64,000 nucleotides of DNA. Origin: an uncultured Lachnospiraceae bacterium. GTDB taxonomy: Bacteria > Bacillota > Clostridia > Lachnospirales > Lachnospiraceae. Of the stretch, positions 7,797 through 16,409 are shown in pieces (position 1 is the stretch's first letter; each line of letters opens with the position of its first letter). The position numbers and the translations under genes were made by a program. The stretch spans positions 55,597 through 119,596 of the forward strand of contig CAJTKK010000010.1 of NCBI GenBank assembly GCA_910576535.1, written 5' to 3'. The notes under the pieces are model-generated. The model saw nothing but the letters and a program-made list of their open reading frames with translations, was not told where the DNA came from and ran no database searches.

Positions 7797-8441
7797 ATGC
7801 GGTTAAGGAATATAACAGGTTCCAGGGAAATTATTAGGGAAAGTATTTTTGTAATTCATGAACCGGAAAAGCACAAGGGGAATTGGCAGGATATTTTTGG
7901 GAATACTAATCCTATACACATTGAAATCGGTATGGGGAAAGGCCGGTTTCTTATGGATATGGCAAGAATGTATCCATCTGTAAATTATATAGGGATTGAA
8001 AAATATTCCAGTGTACTGCTTCGGGCTATTCAGAAAATGGAAAGAGAGGAACAGCCTCTTTGCAATGTGCGGTTTATTAGAATGGATGCTGAAATGATAG
8101 GAAATGTTTTCGGTATGGAGGAAGTGGACAGGATTTACCTTAATTTTTCAGATCCGTGGCCTAAAGACCGTCATGCAAAACGGCGTCTTCCTTCCAGGGA
8201 ATTTCTTGCCCGGTATGATAAAGTTTTAAAAAAAGAAGGATTGCTCGAATTCAAGACAGACAATAAAGATTTATTTCTTTTTGCATTAGAGGAGTTAGAA
8301 CCGGCAGGATGGAAAGCGGAAAAAATAAGTTATGATTTACATCATGATAAGGACTTGATGAAAGACAATGTTATGACAGAGTATGAAGAAAAGTTTTCTT
8401 CCATAGGAAATCCCATTTATAAGTATGTAATAAGAAGGTAA
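7797..8441 (+). CDS. trmB: tRNA (guanine-N7-)-methyltransferase TrmB
   Basis: The 214-residue enzyme makes m7G46 in tRNA from S-adenosylmethionine. The SAM-binding block HIEIGMGKGRF, the NYIGIEKYSSV segment and the catalytic-site block NFSDPWPKDRHAKRRL are all characteristic of TrmB. I use ATG 7797 because AAAAGGAG sits just upstream. A longer frame reaches ATG 7746, but it would place the ribosome site inside the gene. The gene is separate from the neighbouring operons and is followed about 40 bases later by trxA, with which it may be co-transcribed. Confidence 0.95.
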   Translation: MRLRNITGSREIIRESIFVIHEPEKHKGNWQDIFGNTNPIHIEIGMGKGRFLMDMARMYPSVNYIGIEKYSSVLLRAIQKMEREEQPLCNVRFIRMDAEMIGNVFGMEEVDRIYLNFSDPWPKDRHAKRRLPSREFLARYDKVLKKEGLLEFKTDNKDLFLFALEELEPAGWKAEKISYDLHHDKDLMKDNVMTEYEEKFSSIGNPIYKYVIRR

Positions 8442-8480
8442 AAATATATAATATATAAAAAAGAAAGAGAGGAATAAAAT

Positions 8481-8798
8481 ATGGAATACAAATTTACAGC
8501 GGCAAATTTTGAAGAGGAAGTGTTGAATTCACAAATACCGGTATTGGTAGATTTTTATGCGGACTGGTGCGGTCCTTGTAAAATGATGGCTCCTGTTGTG
8601 GAGAACCTTGCAGAAAGCTTTGAAGGAAAAGTAAAAGTAGGAAAGCTTAATATAGACGATGAAATGGATATTGCACAGAAATACCGGGTTATGTCAATTC
8701 CTACTTTTATTATTTTCAAAGATGGGAAGGCTGTAGAAACAAGCGTGGGCGCTATGCAGAAAGATGAGCTGGAAAAGAAGCTGCAGAAAATATTATAG
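8481..8798 (+). CDS. trxA: Thioredoxin
   Basis: A standard 105-residue thioredoxin. The redox motif WCGPC is at residues 29-33, the cis-Pro is in the SIPTFIIF segment, and a DFYADWC strand precedes the active site. It keeps cytoplasmic proteins reduced with a thioredoxin reductase encoded elsewhere. ATG 8481 is preceded by AGAGAGGAA. A hairpin with a T-rich tail follows 58 bases after the stop. Confidence 0.96.
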   Translation: MEYKFTAANFEEEVLNSQIPVLVDFYADWCGPCKMMAPVVENLAESFEGKVKVGKLNIDDEMDIAQKYRVMSIPTFIIFKDGKAVETSVGAMQKDELEKKLQKIL

Positions 8799-8855
8799 CA
8801 AAAGGGCTGTAAAAGCCGGGGCTGGATAAAAATAGAATAATTGTTAAAGATATAG

Positions 8856-8892
8856 AACACTCGTAAACATTAGCTGAGCGGGTGTTTCTTCT
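8856..8892 (+). terminator. Hairpin terminator or attenuator after trxA, ahead of mrpE
   Basis: AACACTCG (8856-8863) pairs with CGGGTGTT (8879-8886) and is followed by TCTTCTT. It may end trxA transcription. A second short palindrome, TTATCC/GGATAA (8900-8916), follows. Because these lie directly in front of the ion-antiporter operon, they could instead be an attenuating leader. No known riboswitch class was recognised. Confidence 0.4.
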
Positions 8893-9422
8893 TGGCTTCT
8901 TATCCGGTTAGGATAAAAAGATCTTTAAGAATTATATATGGAAAGGGCATGGCGATTCATATGTTTTTATTATTTTTCCTTGTTTGGATTATTTTCAATG
9001 GGGCAGTTACAGCAGAAATTATTGTGTTCGGGCTGGCGGTATCCGGGGGAATGTATGCGTTTATCTGCAAATTTATGGGTTATGGAATAAAAAAGGATAT
9101 TTCATATATGAAAAAAAGTTTTCGCATTTTTCAATACATGTGTGTATTGGTATGGGAAATTGTGAAGGCAAACTTTGCAGTAATTAAACTGATTACATCA
9201 TCCAGATATGAGCTGGAGCCGGTTCTTGTCCGGTTTAAAACAGATTTAAAAACAAAACAGGCAAGGGTTACGCTGGCTAATTCCATTACACTTACACCAG
9301 GCACTATTACAGTTGCGCTGGAGGATGATGAATATGTGGTACATTGCCTGGATAAAGAATTAGCGGAGGGAATGAACCATTCCAAATTTGTGGAGCTTCT
9401 GGAAAAGCTGGAAAGGATGTAG
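8892..9422 (+). CDS. mrpE: Mrp-type cation/proton antiporter subunit E
   Basis: 176 residues with the MnhE/MrpE architecture: two N-terminal hydrophobic helices and a short soluble tail. The tail contains VTLANSITLTPGTITVAL, the most conserved stretch of this family. The longest frame starts at TTG 8892 with only a weak GAGCGGG site. ATG 8949 or 8961 would remove 19 or 23 residues and give a better match to the usual family N-terminus, so the start is uncertain. First gene of a ten-gene operon encoding a Mrp/Mbh-like complex; subunit E is a small membrane subunit needed for assembly. Confidence 0.88.
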   Translation: MASYPVRIKRSLRIIYGKGMAIHMFLLFFLVWIIFNGAVTAEIIVFGLAVSGGMYAFICKFMGYGIKKDISYMKKSFRIFQYMCVLVWEIVKANFAVIKLITSSRYELEPVLVRFKTDLKTKQARVTLANSITLTPGTITVALEDDEYVVHCLDKELAEGMNHSKFVELLEKLERM

Positions 9423-9428
9423 GTAAAA

Positions 9429-9770
9429 ATGGTAGTTACAGGAGAACTGACAGCATTGGAGACAGCATATAGAACCGTATATGTAGGTGTGCTTATTTTT
9501 CTTGCCCTTATGATATTCTTTTGCCTGATCCGCGCGGTGAAAGGCCCTAGTGTGGCGGATAGGATTGTCGCAGTGAATATGATGGGTACAATGGTTATGG
9601 TAATTATAGCAATCCTTGCACTTTTACTGAAAGAGGGGTATCTGGTTGATATTTGCCTGATATATGCAATGATAAGTTTCCTTGCCGTTATTGTACTGAC
9701 AAAAGTGTATATGGGAGTACATAGCGAGAAAAAAAGCATAGAGGGAGGAAGCAAGAATGGAAATATTTGA
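9429..9770 (+). CDS. mrpF: Mrp antiporter subunit F
   Basis: A 113-residue protein with three hydrophobic helices. The GPSVADRIVAVN segment (residues about 39-50) is the conserved signature of MnhF/MrpF. It starts six bases after mrpE and overlaps mrpG by 14 bases, which implies coupled translation. The C-terminal 15 residues are polar and poorly conserved in the family. Confidence 0.9.
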   Translation: MVVTGELTALETAYRTVYVGVLIFLALMIFFCLIRAVKGPSVADRIVAVNMMGTMVMVIIAILALLLKEGYLVDICLIYAMISFLAVIVLTKVYMGVHSEKKSIEGGSKNGNI

Positions 9771-10143
9771 ATGGATCCGCTTTATAGCGGGGACAATAGT
9801 ACTTTTATGCGGCCTGTTAATATTTGTAATAGAAGTTTATGGGATTTTTCATTTAAAGTATGTATTAAACAGAATGCATGCGGCGGCTATGGGGGATACT
9901 TTAGGGATCAGCATATCTTTGATAGGGCTTATGATTTTTTCCGGCATTAATTTTACTACATTAAAGATGGCGTTAATTATTGTATTTTTGTGGTGTGCCT
10001 CGCCGGTTTCCTCCCATTTGATTGCAAGGCTTGAGGTTTTTACCAATGACAGACTGGGTAAGTTTTGCGAAACAGGGCTTGGCCTGTCCGGGAACGGCGA
10101 AGTTATCAGCTTGGAACAGGAGGATAAGGAGGATAGGGTATGA
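9757..10143 (+). CDS. mrpG: Mrp antiporter subunit G
   Basis: 128 residues with three membrane helices. The MHAAAMGDTLGISISLIG block and the PVSSHLIAR segment are typical of MnhG/MrpG. It overlaps both neighbours (mrpF by 14 bases and the next gene by four), as expected for subunits made in fixed proportion. The polar C-terminal tail after about residue 95 is longer than in many relatives. Confidence 0.9.
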   Translation: MEIFEWIRFIAGTIVLLCGLLIFVIEVYGIFHLKYVLNRMHAAAMGDTLGISISLIGLMIFSGINFTTLKMALIIVFLWCASPVSSHLIARLEVFTNDRLGKFCETGLGLSGNGEVISLEQEDKEDRV

Positions 10144-10427
10144 GGGTTTTTCAGTATATTTTGCTTAGTTTTTTAGTTGTATGTGCCATATCAGTCAGCT
10201 TTTCAAAGAAGCTGTTGAATTCTATTTTAATTTTTATGTCTTATAGCCTGGTTATGTCAATTATCTGGATTTGTCTGGAATCTCCTGATTTAGCGATAAC
10301 GGAGGCTGCGGTAGGCGCAGGGATAACCAGCGTGCTTTTTTTTGTGACTCTGAAGAAAATCCATGCAATTGAAGAGAATAATCAAACGGGTGAAAAAGAA
10401 AGCATGATAGAGCAAAGAAGGAGGTAG
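10140..10427 (+). CDS. DUF4040/MbhD-type subunit (MrpA C-terminal region as a separate protein)
   Basis: 95 residues, three helices, containing LESPDLAITEAAVGAG, which is diagnostic of the MbhD/DUF4040 region. In classical Mrp systems this region lies in the C-terminal part of MrpA; in Mbh hydrogenases and in this operon it is a separate small gene. It starts inside the last codons of mrpG (ATGA overlap) and is followed eight bases later by the MbhE-MnhB fusion. Confidence 0.85.
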   Translation: MRVFQYILLSFLVVCAISVSFSKKLLNSILIFMSYSLVMSIIWICLESPDLAITEAAVGAGITSVLFFVTLKKIHAIEENNQTGEKESMIEQRRR

Positions 10428-10435
10428 GGTCTAAA

Positions 10436-11398
10436 ATGAGCAGGATGAAACCGGAAGATGAATATAAAAAGACGAAAGCTTTTCATTTTTTCCTCTGGCT
10501 GTCCGGGGAAAAAGATCCTTATATCGGAAATCTGGAGATGAAACCTCAAAAGGAATACATAGAGGAAAGAGTGTCCCTCAGGGAGCGGATGAGGGAAAAC
10601 CAGATGGTTATGGATAAGGTATATAATACAAGATATAATAAATGGCTGTTGCTGTTCCGGCGTTTTTATAGGATAATGGCAGTGTTTTTCTGTATCATGC
10701 TGGCGGGATTGCTGCTGTTCACGGTTTCTTATCTTCCTCCTACAGGAAATGCATCCAACCCTGATAATAATGAAGTAGCTAAAAGATATATAGAAAGCGG
10801 TATGCAGGAGACAGGCGCAGTCAATATTGTTACCGGTATGATACTTTCATACCGTGCATTTGATACTTTTGGGGAGACAAATGTACTGTTTATCGCTACT
10901 TGCTGTGTCATGATAATGCTCATGATAGAGGATGCAGAATTAAAGAAACAAGAAGTAACAAATGACAGACGTTTTGAACCGAAAAATGATGCAATCCTGC
11001 AAGGCACAGCAAAGATTCTCGTACCAGTAATTTTTATTTTTGGGATATATATTATCTTAAACGGCCATTTATCGCCGGGGGGAGGTTTTTCCGGGGGAGC
11101 GGCAATAGGGGCAGGCATGATTTTATATACCAGTGCATTCGGTTTCAAAAAGACACAGCGTTTTTTCAACGAAAAAATATATAAAGTGACTAAGGTTTCT
11201 GCCCTTTGCGCTTATGGGCTGATCGGGATTTATTATTATGTAACGGGAGCCAATGGTTTGGAGAATCATATCCCATTAGGGATTCCGGGGCATATTGTCA
11301 GTGCGGGCATCATTTTTCCTATTAATATATGTGTGGGGATAGAGGTGGCATGCACTATGTATGCTTTTTATGCATTATTCCGCAGAGGGGGGCTGTAA
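10436..11398 (+). CDS. mrpB: MbhE-MnhB fusion subunit of the Mrp-like antiporter
   Basis: 320 residues in three parts. Residues 1-75 are a charged, probably cytoplasmic extension without a recognised domain. Next comes an MbhE-like region with VTGMILSYRAFDTFGETNVL. The third part is a MnhB domain beginning near residue 185 with ILNGHLSPGGGFSGGA, the family signature. In Bacillus-type Mrp the MbhE part sits at the end of MrpA, so here the MrpA/MrpB boundary lies elsewhere. The N-terminal extension is unusual and might contact another subunit. Confidence 0.85.
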   Translation: MSRMKPEDEYKKTKAFHFFLWLSGEKDPYIGNLEMKPQKEYIEERVSLRERMRENQMVMDKVYNTRYNKWLLLFRRFYRIMAVFFCIMLAGLLLFTVSYLPPTGNASNPDNNEVAKRYIESGMQETGAVNIVTGMILSYRAFDTFGETNVLFIATCCVMIMLMIEDAELKKQEVTNDRRFEPKNDAILQGTAKILVPVIFIFGIYIILNGHLSPGGGFSGGAAIGAGMILYTSAFGFKKTQRFFNEKIYKVTKVSALCAYGLIGIYYYVTGANGLENHIPLGIPGHIVSAGIIFPINICVGIEVACTMYAFYALFRRGGL

Positions 11399-11400
11399 AT

Positions 11401-11775
11401 ATGGGAGCTAATTTATTGAATAACTATGGGGAAGCGGTGGCAATGCTCCTGTTTGTCATAGGCTTTGGAAACCTGATGTTACAGAGTAATTTAATTAAAA
11501 AAATTATAGGGTTGAATATTATGGACACTGCGGTATATCTTTTCCTGGCAGAAAAAGGATATATTTCAGGAAGGATTGCACCGATTGTAATAGATGGAAT
11601 ACAGGATATGGAGACTTATATCAATCCGGTACCCAGCGGATTAGTGCTGACAGGCATTGTCGTATCCGTATCCGTATCCGCTTTGATGCTGTCACTGACA
11701 ATCCGGTTATATCAAAGATATCATACGCTGGATTTGGATGAAATATCCCTTCGGTTGAAGAAAGAGGGGTTGTAA
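11401..11775 (+). CDS. mrpC: Mrp antiporter subunit C (NuoK-like)
   Basis: A 124-residue NuoK-type subunit with three helices. GLNIMDTAVYLFL and DPLVQ-type segments mark MnhC proteins, here seen as the stretch NPVPSGLVLTGIVVS. ATG 11401 follows AGAGGGGGG with good spacing. A longer in-frame GTG at 11329 lies inside the preceding gene and is rejected. The gene sits two bases after the MnhB stop and three bases before mrpD. Confidence 0.9.
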   Translation: MGANLLNNYGEAVAMLLFVIGFGNLMLQSNLIKKIIGLNIMDTAVYLFLAEKGYISGRIAPIVIDGIQDMETYINPVPSGLVLTGIVVSVSVSALMLSLTIRLYQRYHTLDLDEISLRLKKEGL

Positions 11776-11778
11776 AAT

Positions 11779-13284
11779 ATGTCTGGAAAAATGGAATTCG
11801 TACAGAATTTTCCCTGCTTTTCCATTATGCTTTGTATGTTTGCAGGGATTATCAGTTCTGCATTTAAGGAAAGAATTGCAAGAATTTTAAATATAGCAGT
11901 GCTTACGATAAACATTGTTCTATCAGCGGCGGTGTTCCTGTTTACGGTTAAGACAAATGAGGCTTATGTCTATGTTATGGGGCGTTTCCCTGCTCCTTGG
12001 GGCAATGAACTGCGGATAGGTATCTTAGAAGCGGGGCTGGCTTTATTTTTCTGTGTGATTATGCTTTTATCCCTTTTAGGGGGGAGGCATAAACTGATGC
12101 AGGAAGTAGAAGAGGGAAAACAGGGCTTATATTATGTATTATCTGATTTAATGTTGAGTTCCCTGCTTGCTTTATTATATACGAATGATTTATTTACAGC
12201 ATATGTTTTTGTGGAAATTAATACGATTTCTGCCTGCGGGCTGATTATGATAAGACAGAACGGGCGCACGATAGAAGCGGCTGTCCGTTACATGATTATG
12301 AGTTTATTGGGTTCCGGGCTTTTTTTGGTAGGGATTTGTATGCTGTATGATTTGACAGGGCATTTGCTTATGTCGAATATCAAAATGGAAATTGCCCATA
12401 TTGTGGCAGAAGGGTCATATAGACCCCCGCTGCTTGTTACGATCGCAATTATGTCCGTAGGGCTTGCAATTAAAAGCGCCCTGTTCCCGTTTCATGCGTG
12501 GCTGCCGGATGCCTATGGGTACTCTACAGTTTCGTCTGCAGCAATTTTGTCCAGCCTTGTATCAAAAGGGTATATATTTTTGATGTTTAAAATGATATAT
12601 AGGGTGATAGGGTTTGATGTATTTCATGACAGTAAGATTGTAAATATTCTCTTTCTTTTTGCACTGATGGGAATGGTATTTGGTTCCCTAAGTGCAATTA
12701 AGGAAAACGATGTAAGAAGGATGATTGCATTTTCCTCTGTGGCACAGGTAGGTTATATTTATATGGGAATAGGCATGGGAACTCATGCGGGGATGGTGGC
12801 AGCAGTTTTTCATGTGATTTCCCATGTGGCAACAAAATCCCTGCTTTTTATTGCAGCAATCGGTTTGACGGATGTATCTGGCGGAAGCAGAAAATTTATA
12901 GAGCTGACGGGATCCGGTTATAGGAATAAATGCGCTGGTGTGGCGTTTTCAGTAGGTTCGCTGTCTATGGTAGGTGTCCCCATGTTTTCAGGGTTTATCA
13001 GCAAATTACTATTTTCACAGGCGGCAGTGCAGAATACGGTGAAGATGCTGCCAATTCTTATTGTGCTTGGCATCAGTACCATACTGAATGCAGTTTATTT
13101 TATGAAAACAGTGATCAGGATATATACTCCTGTAAATGACAGGGAATATTCCGCAGTTACATGGCGCGGTAATAAGATATATGCTGTGGTTTTATTTTGT
13201 TTTGTGATTTTAAATGTATTGCTTGGCGTCTGTTCACAGCCGATTGTTGACTTAATAGAGTCAGGGCTTACAATGTTTGCGTAG
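11779..13284 (+). CDS. mrpD: Mrp antiporter subunit D (proton-conducting membrane transporter, first copy)
   Basis: 501 residues, about 14 helices, NuoN/MrpD family. The two ionisable residues that line the proton path in this family are present: Glu in FVEINTIS (about residue 144) and Lys in AIKSALFPFHAWLP (about 231). First of four antiporter-type subunits encoded in a row. It is coupled to mrpC at the 5' side and separated from the next copy by 53 bases. Confidence 0.9.
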   Translation: MSGKMEFVQNFPCFSIMLCMFAGIISSAFKERIARILNIAVLTINIVLSAAVFLFTVKTNEAYVYVMGRFPAPWGNELRIGILEAGLALFFCVIMLLSLLGGRHKLMQEVEEGKQGLYYVLSDLMLSSLLALLYTNDLFTAYVFVEINTISACGLIMIRQNGRTIEAAVRYMIMSLLGSGLFLVGICMLYDLTGHLLMSNIKMEIAHIVAEGSYRPPLLVTIAIMSVGLAIKSALFPFHAWLPDAYGYSTVSSAAILSSLVSKGYIFLMFKMIYRVIGFDVFHDSKIVNILFLFALMGMVFGSLSAIKENDVRRMIAFSSVAQVGYIYMGIGMGTHAGMVAAVFHVISHVATKSLLFIAAIGLTDVSGGSRKFIELTGSGYRNKCAGVAFSVGSLSMVGVPMFSGFISKLLFSQAAVQNTVKMLPILIVLGISTILNAVYFMKTVIRIYTPVNDREYSAVTWRGNKIYAVVLFCFVILNVLLGVCSQPIVDLIESGLTMFA

Positions 13285-13337
13285 TAATGAGATATCCATT
13301 CTAATAGGTGAAGCAGTTATGCAGAAAAGAGGTAGAT

Positions 13338-14861
13338 ATGATTTATATAATGCTTTTTCCAATCTTTTTTCCGATTGCGGCCGGACTTTTTCTTCTCGTA
13401 ATGAAAGAGCCGGAAGACAGGAGGATTTTAACCGGGATAACGGGAGCGGCTCTGGTAATGACAGGGGCTTCCGTAGCATATGCCTTATTTCATGTAAGCG
13501 GCGAAGCAATTATTCTATTCCGTTTTACAGTTACGCTTCCCATATATTTTAAACCGGATAATATGGGGCTTTTATTTGCGGCGGCTGTAACAATTGTCTG
13601 GGTTCTGGCAGGTTTTTTTTCTTTTTCTTATATGGAGCCTCATCATGGCATCAGGGAAAAGGGGGAAAAGAGATTTTATGGCTATTATTTGATTGTTTTT
13701 GGAATTTTGCTTGGCCTGGATTTTGCCGGGAACATGATTACCTTCTATATGTTTTATGAACTGATGACATTATTATCCATGCCTTTGGTAATTCATGCAA
13801 GGAGCAGGGAAGCGGTAATGGCTGCTTTGAAATATATGTTTTATTCTTTCTGTGGGGCTTATATGGCATTGTTTGGATTATATTTTCTTTCCCGTTTCGG
13901 GAATACTCTTACTTTTACGGCAGGCGGCGTGCTGGATAAAAGTATGGCGCCTGGAAATGAAAATTTGTTGTTAGTAACGGCATTTTTTATGATTCTCGGT
14001 TTCAGTGTAAAGGCAGGTATGTTCCCGCTTCATGCATGGCTGCCGACCGCCCATCCGGTGGCTCCGGCTCCGGCCAGCGCGGTATTGTCGGCAATTATCG
14101 TAAAGGGGGGCGTGCTGGGCATTATCCGGGTGGTTTACTATCTGTTTGGGGCGGAGTTTATCCGTGGGACATGGGTACAGACGGTTTGGCTGACATTGAC
14201 ATTGCTGACAGTATTTATGGGATCTATGCTGGCATATAGGGAAGGAATGCTGAAAAAAAGGCTTGCGTATTCTACAGTTAGCCAGGTATCTTATATTTTG
14301 TTCGGGTTGGCCTTATTGCAGCCCGCTGCTTTAGTGGGGGCTGTATTGCATGTGGTGTTCCATGCGTTTATTAAATGTGCTTTATTTTTAATTGCAGGAG
14401 CGGTGATACATAAAACCGGTAAAACGCAGGTGGGGGATTTGACTGGGATTGGTAAGGAAATGCCGGTAACCATATGGTGTTTTACGTTTGTATCTTTAGC
14501 GCTGACAGGCATCCCGCCCACAAGCGGGTTTATTAGTAAGTGGTATTTAGCCATAGGGGCCCTGGAATCTAAGATAGAGGTTTTTAGCTGGTTAGGCCCG
14601 GTAGTTTTATTGGTCAGCGCGTTATTGACGGCCGGTTATTTGCTCCCTGTTACAATAAAGGGTTTTTTTCCGGGAAAGGATTACCAGTATCCGGAAGAGA
14701 GTACGCAGGACGGGAAGAAAGGCTTCTTTACTAAAAAAAAGGAAACTTCATTCTATATGTTAATACCAGTAGTGACACTTACCGTATTGGCAGTAGCGCT
14801 TGGCATAGCCCCTAATCCGCTGATCCGTTATATTTCCGGTATTGTATCGGAAATTTTATAG
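13338..14861 (+). CDS. Proton-conducting antiporter subunit (MrpD/NuoN type, second copy)
   Basis: 507 residues from ATG 13338, preceded by AGAGGTAG; an upstream ATG at 13308 has no ribosome site. The Glu of MFYELMTL (about 140) and the Lys of SVKAGMFPLHAWLP (about 224) are kept, so it should be able to move ions. The AHPVAPAPASA motif after the second site is closer to the fourth copy than to the first. The C-terminal 60 residues include a charged loop with three adjacent Lys. Confidence 0.88.
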   Translation: MIYIMLFPIFFPIAAGLFLLVMKEPEDRRILTGITGAALVMTGASVAYALFHVSGEAIILFRFTVTLPIYFKPDNMGLLFAAAVTIVWVLAGFFSFSYMEPHHGIREKGEKRFYGYYLIVFGILLGLDFAGNMITFYMFYELMTLLSMPLVIHARSREAVMAALKYMFYSFCGAYMALFGLYFLSRFGNTLTFTAGGVLDKSMAPGNENLLLVTAFFMILGFSVKAGMFPLHAWLPTAHPVAPAPASAVLSAIIVKGGVLGIIRVVYYLFGAEFIRGTWVQTVWLTLTLLTVFMGSMLAYREGMLKKRLAYSTVSQVSYILFGLALLQPAALVGAVLHVVFHAFIKCALFLIAGAVIHKTGKTQVGDLTGIGKEMPVTIWCFTFVSLALTGIPPTSGFISKWYLAIGALESKIEVFSWLGPVVLLVSALLTAGYLLPVTIKGFFPGKDYQYPEESTQDGKKGFFTKKKETSFYMLIPVVTLTVLAVALGIAPNPLIRYISGIVSEIL

Positions 14862-14875
14862 AAAGGAGTCCGAGT

Positions 14876-16360
14876 ATGAGCAAAATAATGTTGATAGCTG
14901 TTATTCTGATACCGGTATTTATAGGTGTTTTAGTGCCTGTCATTCCTTTTAAGAAGCGGCGGCATATGGAGATTTTCCTGGAAATGGGGGTAATCCTTAA
15001 TACGTTATTTGTATGGTCCTTGCTTTACCATAGACCTACGGATAATTTTATTTTTGCAAAGTTCACAGGCAATCTGGCTATTGCTTTCCGTGTGGACGGC
15101 ATGGGGATGGTTTTTGCCGGGCTGGTTTCTTTTCTTTGGCCTTTAGCAACGTTGTTTGCTTTTGAATATATGACGAAAGAAAAGCATGAAAAAGTTTTTT
15201 TCACATTTTATACAGTAACATATGGGGTTACGCTTGGTATCGCATTGGCGGATAATATCCTGACAATGTATTTCTTTTATGAGCTTCTTACCTTGGTGAC
15301 GGTTCCCTTAGTAATGCATACGCTTACAAGAGAAGCAATATTGGCCAGCCGTAAGTATTTATACTATTCTTTGGGAGGCGCGGCATTTGCATTTATCGGA
15401 ATGATATTTGTTATTGTGTATGGAACAACAACGGAATTTGTCCTTGGCGGTGTATTGGATATGGAAAAAATAGGGGATAGGACAAATATCCTTTTGCTTA
15501 TTTATGTAATTGCTTTTATGGGTTTTGGCGTAAAAGCGGCAATCTGCCCTTTCAATTCATGGCTGCCGCAGGCCGGGGTAGCGCCTACACCGGTTACTGC
15601 CTTATTACATGCGGTGGCGGTAGTAAAAGCAGGGGCGTTTGCCATATTAAGGATCACTTATTATAGTTTTGGGGCGGATTTTCTCCGGGGGACATGGGGG
15701 CAATATGTATTAATGGGGATTGTTATGTTTACGGTTGTGTATGGGTGCAGCCGTGCAGTGAAGGAAACTCATTTAAAAAGAAGGCTGGCTTATTCGACAA
15801 TCAGCAATTTGTCTTATATCCTCTTTGGAGCTGTCATTATGACTCCTTTAGGGATGGTAGGGGCGCTCACCCATATGGTATTTCATGCATTTATGAAAAT
15901 ATGTTCTTTTTTCTGTGCCGGGGCGATTATGCATCAGACAGAAAAACAATATATTCATGAACTGGACGGGCTGGGGAGGAAAATGCCATGGGTTTTTGGG
16001 ATTTTTACCGTGTCTTCCTTAGCGCTTATGGGAGTGCCTGGCCTTGCCGGTTTTATCAGCAAATGGAATCTGGCTTATGCGGCAGTGGAAAGCGGTAATA
16101 AAATGGCTTATTTTGGTATAGGCTGTCTGCTGGTTTCTGCTTTGCTGACGGCTATTTATATGTTGTCGGTTGCAGTCAGGGCTTTTTTTCCGCCGACAGA
16201 CTTTGATGATAGCACAGTTGAGGAATTTTCTGATCCAAATTGGAAAATGTTGCTGCCCCTTCTTATCTTTACTGCAGCAATCATTGTTTTCGGTTTATAT
16301 TCTTCTCCTTTGGTAAAGTTTTTTATGGATGTGGCGAATGGCTATTATAAGGTGGTGTAA
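14876..16360 (+). CDS. Proton-conducting antiporter subunit (MrpD/NuoN type, third copy)
   Basis: 494 residues with AAAGGAG before ATG 14876. Conserved Glu in FFYELLTL (about 135) and Lys in GVKAAICPFNSWLP (about 219). In this copy the usual HAWLP has become NSWLP, and the motif that follows is QAGVAPTPVTALLHAVAV, which distinguishes it from its neighbours. The divergence suggests an old duplication with separate roles rather than a recent copy. Confidence 0.88.
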   Translation: MSKIMLIAVILIPVFIGVLVPVIPFKKRRHMEIFLEMGVILNTLFVWSLLYHRPTDNFIFAKFTGNLAIAFRVDGMGMVFAGLVSFLWPLATLFAFEYMTKEKHEKVFFTFYTVTYGVTLGIALADNILTMYFFYELLTLVTVPLVMHTLTREAILASRKYLYYSLGGAAFAFIGMIFVIVYGTTTEFVLGGVLDMEKIGDRTNILLLIYVIAFMGFGVKAAICPFNSWLPQAGVAPTPVTALLHAVAVVKAGAFAILRITYYSFGADFLRGTWGQYVLMGIVMFTVVYGCSRAVKETHLKRRLAYSTISNLSYILFGAVIMTPLGMVGALTHMVFHAFMKICSFFCAGAIMHQTEKQYIHELDGLGRKMPWVFGIFTVSSLALMGVPGLAGFISKWNLAYAAVESGNKMAYFGIGCLLVSALLTAIYMLSVAVRAFFPPTDFDDSTVEEFSDPNWKMLLPLLIFTAAIIVFGLYSSPLVKFFMDVANGYYKVV

Positions 16361-16409
16361 CTGTTTTGGCACGGATTAGTGGTAGATGTTACCGGAATGG
16401 AGGTTAAAC

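Noticed and set aside
9131..9754. Minus-strand open frame of 207 codons across mrpE/mrpF
   Set aside because: It is antisense to two clear Mrp subunits, has no ribosome site or family motif, and its composition (Ser, Ile, Thr) mirrors the codon pattern of membrane proteins on the other strand.
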